The notes below the pieces were generated by a model. It was not told the origin of the DNA, ran no database searches, and saw nothing but the letters and a program-made list of their open reading frames with translations. From CAZOOR01 sp964581505 (GTDB lineage Bacteria; Bacteroidota; Ignavibacteria; Kapaibacteriales; UBA2268), in contig CAZOOR010000055.1 in NCBI GenBank assembly GCA_964581505.1, positions 1-18,983 of the forward strand: a stretch of 18,983 nucleotides of DNA, written 5' to 3'. A program made the position numbers and the translations under genes. Positions 5,319-12,433 of this stretch are shown in pieces (position 1 is the stretch's first letter; the number at the start of each line of letters is the position of its first letter).

Positions 5319-8257
5319 TTCAACACCTCCATCAAAGTTGAATACGTGCCTACAGGCGTTTGGAATACAAGTAGATAAGAACCGTTAGGCAAATCCTTTG
5401 CATCAAAGTTCAATGTATGCTCTCCTTTCTTTACAAATCCTTCGTATAGAGTAATATTTGATGAGGCGCTAATGTCCGTTAGGAATATTTTCACCGGACT
5501 GTCTTTGGCAAGTTTATAGTTGATTGTTGTTTTTTCATTTGCCGGATTAGGACTTATTGTTAGCGAAGTTACAAGTTCGGGCGAACGATACAATCTTGTT
5601 TTATCACCCTCTATACAAAGCCCCCTCAATAGAACTTCCGAATTATTTGATGAAGTTCTGAAATTGCAATCAGTCCAGTTGAACTTGTCAATAGTAATCG
5701 GACTTGTAGTAATATGTCCCAGAGTACCCATAAAATGTAAGAACATTAATGTATCTGAATCGGAATTACGGCTTCCTGTCAGGTGGATGCGTCTCAAATC
5801 ATTGTTAAATAGACCTTTAGGTGTTGGACTTTCCGGTACCATAATATATTTACTCAAAACAATATCCAGCTCAAAATTATGTGAATTACACCTATCAAGA
5901 TTTTCTGTCTGTGTAACGAGTAGTGGAATTGTTATATGCTGTCCGGGTCTTACTGTATAGGTAGGATTACCGAGTGCAATAGTTGCCTGCGGATGAATAA
6001 TATTTACAACAACAGCAGGCGAAGTATTGACACAACCCTTATTATCGGTAACTGTAACCGTATATTCACCTTGCTCCCTAATCAGTGTGGTCTGTGTTGT
6101 ATCGCCGTTAGACCAATTGTATGCAATGTAGTCGGCACCTGCATCAAGTCGAACAGAATCGCAAGAGCAAATATCAATAGGACCTGCCGGTGTAATTCTC
6201 GGTTCCGGTAATGGCAAGACAACTACCGTAATCGAATCAACTATCGGACATTCATTATTATCATAGACAGTAAGGTAATATTTTGTTGTTTTAGTAGGAG
6301 AAGCCGAGACCATAGGCGTATTTGTTGCACTAAGTCCTGTTGTCGGCGACCATTGATAAATATATGGTGGAGTGCCGAGTACTGCTGTATCTCCAATTTG
6401 TACAGATTCGTGTAAACAAACTTCTACGTCCGAACCTAAATCAATTTTATGCAGTGGATTTATTGTCAGATTTAAAGTATCGTAATCCGTACACCCCTGT
6501 CCTGTTGATATTTTTAGGATTATATGATATGTTCCGTATTTAGCATAAATATGTGACGGATTGGGAGAAGCGGCACTTCCACCGTCTCCGAACTTCCATT
6601 CCCATTTAACAGTTTTACCATTAATTACGGTGGAATTATCCGAAAACTGAACGGTTTTACTTCCGCAAATGCCGCCCGTATATCCGATTTTTGCTATTGG
6701 TTCGGTAATATTGAATTTCTGCACAATAGTATCAACATCTTTATTGTCGTATCGGACAATAAGCGTTACAGTATAAGTGCCGCCATGGTCATAGACGTGA
6801 ATAGGTTTAGCGGCAGTTGAAGTATCGCTGTCCCCGAACTGCCAATAGTAATGCTTAATCGGATATGGAGAAGACGAGACAAAAAATTCCGAGCCGGAAC
6901 CGGCACATTCTGTTCTTTTAGTCATCTTAATAGCAAGTGTATCCAGTCTTACGCCGGCTGAATAACCGTATGAATCATCATGCCCATAACCATAGACATA
7001 AGCATTAAAGCCACATTTATCGGCAGCGGTTAATCTATGATGTCCCTGCGAGACACTAACCTGCGCATAAGAATAGGAGGAACCAGTATTAAGTGTATGC
7101 CAACCTGTTACAGGACTTCCATCCATTTTTATCGAAGAAGTGCAAGATGTTTTTGCGGCAATATTGACATAATTTCCCGTAATATTTGCAAAATGAAAAA
7201 CTTCAAAAGTAACATCTTCACGTGTTTGTTCGATAGGGCTTAACATAATAAAAAACGGGTCGGAATTCGTAACACCATCATAAACATGTCCATTACTATA
7301 TTGAGCAACAGCAATGGGGTAGTTGGAAGACCATATCATTGATGCTTGCTGAAGAACCGGATCAAAGAATTGTCCTGCATTTAATACAACACTGTTATTA
7401 ACACCGGGACTAGGGGAATATTGAACATTAGTATTATTACGAATGGCAAGTACTCTACATCTTGCTCCTTTTTTACGAGTTTTAAATGGAATTACAATAT
7501 AATTTCTTCTAAGGGTATTATTCGGAAACATCTGTTCAAATAAGTGGTCACAAAAGTTTACACCCGGAGGCACATTTGCACATGTAGCACCTGCAAAAAC
7601 AGCAATTTTTTTTCGTCCATAAGAAAACACTCGTGAACCTGTAAGGTCATTATCAGTTGATTGTACTTGATAAACCTGCCCTTTATCCAGAGTAACGTTA
7701 TAAGGTGTACCTGCGGCATGTCCACCTGTTGTTTGTTTTGTTGGTATTATTCGTATAGTTGTTTTATCCTCGGTTGCAACTACCGAAAACTCACTTTGTT
7801 GACTTTTTGTTGGTTGGTAAGATAATATATAATAACTTGTACCAAGTGCATTATTAGGTAAAATCAAACTACCGTCAGATGTGTTCTTTGAATAATTCAA
7901 CGCAAAAACATTAATATCATTATCTGATGTTATATGAATGCCTTGGTTTGATATTGCATCGGCAATTGTTACCATTCCAATAATGGAAGGTACTGCAATT
8001 GTTACTGTGGAATTTGCTGAAACAGTAAAATTCTTTGACCAACCTCTACCTGGAACGGAAACTGTCCCATTTGCTTTCACATCTGAACTGATAAATATCT
8101 TTAAATCATAATTTCTTCTTGGCTCGAAAATTTGGTCCATAAAGTGAAACCAAAACTCTTTGCCGGCAGAAGTAATTTGCGAATAGCCTGTACTTGTAAG
8201 CAAGAACAAAAGCAAAGTTAAAAGAATCTTTCTAGAATGCTGTAATAATAGTCTCAT
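5315..8257 (-). CDS. T9SS-secreted surface protein with IgGFc-binding-like and PKD domains
   Basis: The 980-residue product has a signal peptide (residues 1-26, ending TGYSQ). Residues ~30-440 look like the bacterial IgGFc-binding N-terminal domain, with landmarks such as GSLILPNNALGTSYY, an F.GATCANVP segment and FFIMLSPIEQ. Two PKD domains follow: ~446-518 (WQFGDSDTS) and ~525-600 (WEWKFGDGG). Two further Ig-like repeats (YQWSPTTGLS 634-643; YNWSNGDT 713-720) and a possibly cohesin-like region (~756-890) come next. A T9SS type A sorting domain (~897-980) shows ISPNPAN, a GEHTLNFDAKDLPNGSYLL stretch and a terminal MEVLK. It is therefore probably exported by T9SS and attached to the cell surface or released. 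GGAG lies 7 bases or so before the ATG. It is the first gene of a two-gene unit with the OmpA protein. The ligand is unknown; the name IgGFc-binding is historical and does not imply antibody binding. Confidence 0.9.
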   Translation of the reverse strand: MRLLLQHSRKILLTLLLFLLTSTGYSQITSAGKEFWFHFMDQIFEPRRNYDLKIFISSDVKANGTVSVPGRGWSKNFTVSANSTVTIAVPSIIGMVTIADAISNQGIHITSDNDINVFALNYSKNTSDGSLILPNNALGTSYYILSYQPTKSQQSEFSVVATEDKTTIRIIPTKQTTGGHAAGTPYNVTLDKGQVYQVQSTDNDLTGSRVFSYGRKKIAVFAGATCANVPPGVNFCDHLFEQMFPNNTLRRNYIVIPFKTRKKGARCRVLAIRNNTNVQYSPSPGVNNSVVLNAGQFFDPVLQQASMIWSSNYPIAVAQYSNGHVYDGVTNSDPFFIMLSPIEQTREDVTFEVFHFANITGNYVNIAAKTSCTSSIKMDGSPVTGWHTLNTGSSYSYAQVSVSQGHHRLTAADKCGFNAYVYGYGHDDSYGYSAGVRLDTLAIKMTKRTECAGSGSEFFVSSSPYPIKHYYWQFGDSDTSTAAKPIHVYDHGGTYTVTLIVRYDNKDVDTIVQKFNITEPIAKIGYTGGICGSKTVQFSDNSTVINGKTVKWEWKFGDGGSAASPNPSHIYAKYGTYHIILKISTGQGCTDYDTLNLTINPLHKIDLGSDVEVCLHESVQIGDTAVLGTPPYIYQWSPTTGLSATNTPMVSASPTKTTKYYLTVYDNNECPIVDSITVVVLPLPEPRITPAGPIDICSCDSVRLDAGADYIAYNWSNGDTTQTTLIREQGEYTVTVTDNKGCVNTSPAVVVNIIHPQATIALGNPTYTVRPGQHITIPLLVTQTENLDRCNSHNFELDIVLSKYIMVPESPTPKGLFNNDLRRIHLTGSRNSDSDTLMFLHFMGTLGHITTSPITIDKFNWTDCNFRTSSNNSEVLLRGLCIEGDKTRLYRSPELVTSLTISPNPANEKTTINYKLAKDSPVKIFLTDISASSNITLYEGFVKKGEHTLNFDAKDLPNGSYLLVFQTPVGTYSTLMEVLK

Positions 8258-8325
8258 AATGTATCTCCATTGTTATTGAATTACGTATTATGTCCATTTT
8301 GAATAGTTATCACTACATAAAATAC

Positions 8326-8356
8326 TTGTAAAATCCCCACCAACAAAATAATTTTG
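8326..8356 (+). promoter_or_regulatory. Bacteroidota-type promoter candidate for uppP
   Basis: TTG (8326-8328) is followed after 20 bases by TAATTTTG (8349-8356), an exact match to TAnnTTTG at the preferred spacing. Initiation near 8363 would give a leader of ~105 bases. A second exact match, TAGATTTG (8380-8387), has a TTG (8354-8356) 23 bases upstream, so there may be a tandem or alternative start. This 212-base gap is divergent between the PKD gene and uppP; I could not pick a comparable promoter on the minus strand. Confidence 0.45.
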
Positions 8357-8469
8357 CATGTAATAAACAAATAATTTATTAGATTTGCATTGCGTTATTT
8401 ACATACTATTTTGTTTGCATAACTAATTTATAAAATAAACTTTAAATAAGCAAGAGATAATATAAGATT

Positions 8470-9315
8470 ATGGACATTATTCAAGCAATTATTTTGGGGC
8501 TTATTCAGGGATTAACCGAATTTGTTCCTATTAGCAGTACTGCTCATTTGACTATTGCGGGTCAAGTAATGGATTTGATTGACCCTGCACAACCTGAGAA
8601 ATGGACTTCATTTATGGCTGTCATTCAACTTGGGACATTAGTCGCTGTGTTGATTTATTTTTCTAGGGAAATTAAAACTGTCCCTATTAGTTTTTTTAAG
8701 GAAAATTTCATAAGTAATCGAAAACCTATAAGTAAGCAGTCGGATAATTCCCGTCTCGGGTGGCTGATTATTTTCGGTTCTCTTCCTATTTTTGCTTTCG
8801 GTCTATTATTGAAAAAAATAATTGAAGGAAGCTTGACAAAGGATTTATCTGTAATTGCCGGCAGTCTGATTGTCGTGGCAATCATTATGTACATAGCTGA
8901 AAAAGTAGCTATGCGAAATAAGGATATGAAACAAATCACTATTAAAGATAGTATTATTATCGGTTTGTCGCAATGTTTGGCGCTTATCCCGGGTTCGTCT
9001 CGCTCCGGGACAACTATCACAGCCGGACTTTTCCTCGGTTTAAAACGAGATACTGCGGCAAAATTTTCTTTTTTAATGAGTATTCCTGCAATTTTTGCTT
9101 CCGGCGTGTATCAGTTTTATAAAAGTTTGGAAAATATCAATTCCAATGATATTCTTGTCCTTAGCATAGCAACTATTGTTGCAGGTATCAGCGGTTATGC
9201 CGCCATTGCTTTTTTAATTAGATATTTAAAAACAAGAACAATGAATATATTTGTTGTGTATAGAGTTGTTCTGGGTATCCTTTTATTTGTTTTACTTTTT
9301 AAGGGCATACTTTGA
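8470..9315 (+). CDS. uppP: Undecaprenyl-diphosphate phosphatase
   Basis: UppP (BacA) dephosphorylates undecaprenyl diphosphate on the periplasmic side of the inner membrane, recycling the lipid carrier for peptidoglycan and surface polysaccharides; overexpression in other bacteria gives bacitracin resistance. The 281-residue product matches the family length. The two catalytic motifs are present: QGLTEF..ISSTAH (Gln13 and Glu17 form the (E/Q)xxxE motif, His26 follows) and PGSSRSGTT (174-182, with Arg178). About eight hydrophobic segments are visible. The next gene starts one base after its stop codon, so uppP heads a tight unit with a lipoprotein cyclophilin. Confidence 0.96.
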   Translation: MDIIQAIILGLIQGLTEFVPISSTAHLTIAGQVMDLIDPAQPEKWTSFMAVIQLGTLVAVLIYFSREIKTVPISFFKENFISNRKPISKQSDNSRLGWLIIFGSLPIFAFGLLLKKIIEGSLTKDLSVIAGSLIVVAIIMYIAEKVAMRNKDMKQITIKDSIIIGLSQCLALIPGSSRSGTTITAGLFLGLKRDTAAKFSFLMSIPAIFASGVYQFYKSLENINSNDILVLSIATIVAGISGYAAIAFLIRYLKTRTMNIFVVYRVVLGILLFVLLFKGIL

Positions 9316-9316
9316 T

Positions 9317-10024
9317 ATGAAATTATTTCTTTTATATACATCTATTTTTTCGCTGTTTTTTTTGTTCTCTTGCGATAGCGAAAAGCCGGAGCAAGATAAA
9401 ACAGTTAATAAACAAATAGGTGTGCAAAATGAGAAAAAAATCGGTGAGGATAGTTCAATTGCAAATGATTTACATCTAAGCAATGACACAATTACTATCA
9501 CCCAAAAAGTGTTAATAAAAACATCAAAAGGTGATATACTTATCGGTTTGTATGGGGAAGATGCCCCAAAGACAGTAGAAAATTTTCTCGGTCTTGTTAG
9601 AAAAAGATATTATGATGGAATTTTATTTCATCGTGTGGCAAAAAATTTTCTAATTCAGACAGGTGACAGAAATACTCGATTTAAAAGTAAAAGAGATGAA
9701 TGGGGTAAAGGTGGACGAAGTATTTACGGAGAACCTTTTGAAGATGAAATTAATCCCAAATCAAATGTATATCGTATTGGCTATCAACCCGGAACTGTGG
9801 CAATGGCTAATAGAGGTCCAAATACAAATACAAGCCAATTCTTTATTTGTTTGGACGAAGCCCGAGATTTGGAAATGCGTTGGACTATTTTCGGGCGAGT
9901 GCTTAATGGTATGAGTGTTGTTAGAGAAATTAATGCAAGTGAGATTGTACCGGGTCCATTTGAACCGAATGACGGAATCCCCGTAAAACCTATAAAAATT
10001 TTGAGAATTAAATTAATTAGATAA
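9317..10024 (+). CDS. Cyclophilin-type peptidyl-prolyl isomerase, lipoprotein
   Basis: The frame is open upstream into uppP, but the ATG at 9317, one base after the uppP stop, gives a standard lipoprotein signal: MKLFLLYTSIFSLFFLFSC with the lipid-modified Cys at 19. Residues ~20-60 are a polar linker and ~64-235 a cyclophilin domain. The active-site region shows FHRV (104-107, catalytic Arg106), NFLIQTGD (Gln114) and NTSQFFI (171-177). The usual LDGKHTVFG is changed to LEMRWTIFG, so the position of human CypA His126 is Trp189. It should catalyse cis-trans isomerisation at Xaa-Pro bonds of exported proteins at a periplasmic membrane face. A second cyclophilin lipoprotein follows 53 bases downstream. 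Confidence 0.92.
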   Translation: MKLFLLYTSIFSLFFLFSCDSEKPEQDKTVNKQIGVQNEKKIGEDSSIANDLHLSNDTITITQKVLIKTSKGDILIGLYGEDAPKTVENFLGLVRKRYYDGILFHRVAKNFLIQTGDRNTRFKSKRDEWGKGGRSIYGEPFEDEINPKSNVYRIGYQPGTVAMANRGPNTNTSQFFICLDEARDLEMRWTIFGRVLNGMSVVREINASEIVPGPFEPNDGIPVKPIKILRIKLIR

Positions 10025-10077
10025 TTTTACTTTATTTTATTCGTTAATATTTTTTTTAAACATAAAGGAGTGTATAT

Positions 10078-10719
10078 ATGAAAAAATTAAACTTTTTATT
10101 AATCTTAATTGTCGCAGCGGTATTTGCCTTGTCAGCCTGCTCGACATCAAAAAAAGAGGAAGGAAACAACAAACCAATGGAAGAGCAAACAACTAAAACG
10201 GAAAAGACCGATTTTTCCGAGAATCCGCACTACATTATTTCCGTAACACAAAAATCCGAACACTTGGGCGATATCGAAATCGAATTATTCTCGAAAATTG
10301 CACCGAAGCACGTACATAATTTCGACAGTCTGGTTGCAATTAAATTCTATGATGGAACTGCATTCCACAGAGTTATTCCGGGATTTATGATTCAGGGAGG
10401 CGACCCGAATACTAAGAATAAACCGAAAAGCACTTGGGGGCAAGGCGACCCTTCGCAAACAACAGTACCCGCAGAGTTTAACAGTACAAAACATGTAAGA
10501 GGTATTATTTCTGCCGCTCGCACGCCCGACCCGAACAGTGCAACATCACAATTCTTTATTATGCACGGAAATGCTCCTCATCTTGATGGGCAATATACTG
10601 CTTATGGTAAAGTAATTACCGGTATGGAAGTTGTTGATAAGATTTGCAACCTACCACTTGAGGGACCGGCTCACTCAACTCCTGTGGACAAAGTTGAGAT
10701 GACAATCAAAAAAAAGTAA
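10078..10719 (+). CDS. Cyclophilin-type peptidyl-prolyl isomerase, lipoprotein
   Basis: The 213-residue product has a lipoprotein signal (MKKLNFLLILIVAAVFALSAC, Cys21), a charged linker to ~50, and a cyclophilin domain (~53-213). Active-site residues visible are FHRVIPGFMIQGGDPN (Arg98, Phe103, Met104, Gln106), then ATSQFFIMHG. The His126 position is again changed (HLDGQYTAYG, Tyr173). AAAGGAG sits 7 bases before the ATG, one of the strongest ribosome-binding sites in the window. Like its neighbour it should act on periplasmic or outer-membrane clients, and the pair appears to be an old tandem duplication with low remaining similarity outside the active site. A terminator follows. Confidence 0.93.
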   Translation: MKKLNFLLILIVAAVFALSACSTSKKEEGNNKPMEEQTTKTEKTDFSENPHYIISVTQKSEHLGDIEIELFSKIAPKHVHNFDSLVAIKFYDGTAFHRVIPGFMIQGGDPNTKNKPKSTWGQGDPSQTTVPAEFNSTKHVRGIISAARTPDPNSATSQFFIMHGNAPHLDGQYTAYGKVITGMEVVDKICNLPLEGPAHSTPVDKVEMTIKKK

Positions 10720-10739
10720 ATTAAATAATTTTGATTTTC

Positions 10740-10775
10740 GAGCCATATTCGTATATTGGGATATGGCTCTTTTTT
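10740..10775 (+). terminator. Rho-independent terminator after the PPIase genes
   Basis: A perfect 9-bp stem joins GAGCCATAT (10740-10748) and ATATGGCTC (10761-10769), with a 12-base loop and six T residues (10770-10775). It closes the uppP-PPIase unit. The next ATG (10797) is only 21 bases later, leaving little room for a separate promoter, so the downstream gene may depend on read-through or on a promoter overlapping this hairpin. Confidence 0.8.
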
Positions 10776-10796
10776 ATTTAACAAATTTAATGGATT

Positions 10797-12431
10797 ATGA
10801 TTGACGGCTTCGATAAAAGAAAGTTCTTGGCACGTCTGCTAATAGGCATTGCTCTCCTATATTTTTTTGTCGGTTTGAATTTCGACTTAAATATCTATGA
10901 CGAGGGGGTCGGGCTTGTCGGTGCAGAGCGTGTTGCAAATGGCGATATTCCTTATCTGGACTTTTTCACTATATATGCGCCGTTTAATTATTATCTGACT
11001 GTCGCATATTCAATGCTGTTCGGTGCTAGTGTTATGTCACCACGTTTTCTCGTTTTGATTATGTTTGTAATTACACTTGCAATAATGCACAGAATTATCC
11101 AAAAAAGTAATAATAATAAACCAATGTTCGCCTCGGGCTTGGTGCTTATGATTTTACTTTTTTTTAATCCTTTCTATGCTTATGCCAAACCGACTGCACC
11201 TGCTATTATGTTTAGTGTTTTGGCTTTGCTGTTTACCATTAACCAGATTTACGAAGAAGTCTTTATTTGGAAAGATGACGATTCCGAGCCTGATAAAAAA
11301 CCAAAGCCCCTAATGAAATATCTTGTTTTATCAGGTGTGATGTCAGGCTTTGTATTAATAACTCGTCATTTTATTGGAGTATATTTGTTGATAGCAATAG
11401 CAAGCGCAGTATTCTTTACTTTTGATATTCCCAACAAGCAAAAAATAAAAGCATATTTGATTGTATTATCCTCAGCGTCAATTATTGCTATACCGGTCGC
11501 AGTGTATTTTCTTATAAATGTTTCATGGGACCTACTTTATAACCAACTTTTCTATATTCCTGCCACTGTATTTCCTGCATATAGGGCTTTGCCTTGGCCC
11601 ACAATATCTAATGCTCTTGCGGCTGATACATTACGGCAACAACTTATGCTCCTTTGGCTAAGTGTTTATTCGTTTCTTCCGGTTACTGTATTTCTATTCA
11701 CTACCGGAGCATTTATTAAAGCAAAAAGAAACAATCAATTAACGCCACGTTTGAAAGCGGCGTTACCGATTTCTGTATTTGCTTTATTACTAATTATGCA
11801 AGCCGGCGTAAGAAGTGATGCCGAACATTTTATACCGACTTGGTTATTTTCTCTTTTAGCTTTGTTTGTTCAGGTTGATTTTAGTAAACTCAGGATAGTA
11901 TATAAGGTTTTCTTTGTCTCATTAATTCTTGGTTTTATCATTGTTCCATTAAAAGAGAAAGCGGATATAATTAAGAATATGCGAAATCCCAAAGCAGTAG
12001 TAATAAAAGATATTCCCCGAGCGGAGCGTTTTATTATTAGTGAACACTGGTATAAGGACTTATCGCCTGCTGTTAATTTTATACGTAAACACACAAGTAG
12101 AAAAGAGAGGATATTTGTTTCTCCTGTTCGTAATGATATGCTTTTTATTAGTGATGCAGTATTCTATTTTTTGGCAGAACGTCTGCCAGGAACTCGCTAT
12201 CACGAGTTGCACCCCGGGATAAGTACTAGCGAACCCGTACAAAAAGAAATTATTAGCGATTTAAAGAAAAATAATGTCCGCTATATTGTTATTTTTAAAA
12301 GTTATTTTAATTCTAACGAACCGAATTTAAGTAGTAAAAGTAGCGGGGTTACACTGCTTGACAATTTCATTAAAAGCAATTACTCAGCTGTAAAGCATTA
12401 TGGTCATTATAAAATAATGAAACGAAACTAA
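10797..12431 (+). CDS. Polytopic GT39/ArnT-like glycosyltransferase (GT-C fold)
   Basis: The 544-residue protein has about eleven hydrophobic helices between residues ~12 and ~384, then a soluble C-terminal domain (~385-544). The first periplasmic loop after helix 1 reads NIYDEGVGLVGAERVANGDIPYLDFF (broken here only for description): an acidic pair (Asp35-Glu36) followed by an A..V..G..PY.D segment, the hallmark of GT39/PMT-like enzymes, which use polyprenyl-phosphate sugars. The soluble end (AVNFIRKHTSRKERIF, then RYIVIF) is common in such proteins. It probably transfers a sugar to a lipid or protein on the outer face of the inner membrane; substrate and acceptor cannot be told. The ATG at 10790 is out of frame and closes at once. 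The 3' end converges with the PorE-like gene, with 2 bases between stop codons. Confidence 0.75.
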   Translation: MIDGFDKRKFLARLLIGIALLYFFVGLNFDLNIYDEGVGLVGAERVANGDIPYLDFFTIYAPFNYYLTVAYSMLFGASVMSPRFLVLIMFVITLAIMHRIIQKSNNNKPMFASGLVLMILLFFNPFYAYAKPTAPAIMFSVLALLFTINQIYEEVFIWKDDDSEPDKKPKPLMKYLVLSGVMSGFVLITRHFIGVYLLIAIASAVFFTFDIPNKQKIKAYLIVLSSASIIAIPVAVYFLINVSWDLLYNQLFYIPATVFPAYRALPWPTISNALAADTLRQQLMLLWLSVYSFLPVTVFLFTTGAFIKAKRNNQLTPRLKAALPISVFALLLIMQAGVRSDAEHFIPTWLFSLLALFVQVDFSKLRIVYKVFFVSLILGFIIVPLKEKADIIKNMRNPKAVVIKDIPRAERFIISEHWYKDLSPAVNFIRKHTSRKERIFVSPVRNDMLFISDAVFYFLAERLPGTRYHELHPGISTSEPVQKEIISDLKKNNVRYIVIFKSYFNSNEPNLSSKSSGVTLLDNFIKSNYSAVKHYGHYKIMKRN

Positions 12432-12433
12432 TA

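Noticed and set aside
5520..5960. 146-codon plus-strand open frame
   Set aside because: It is antisense to the T9SS sorting-domain region of the PKD gene; no independent coding signs.
8655..9020. 121-codon minus-strand open frame
   Set aside because: It is antisense to uppP, including its PGSSRSG motif; no supporting start site.
9251..9316. Upstream extension of the first PPIase into uppP
   Set aside because: The ATG at 9317 gives a proper lipoprotein signal with a lipobox cysteine and abuts the uppP stop codon; the extension would bury the signal peptide.
10726..10733. Exact TAATTTTG box as promoter of the glycosyltransferase
   Set aside because: The nearest upstream TTG is 29 bases away, outside the usual spacing, and a terminator lies between the box and the gene.
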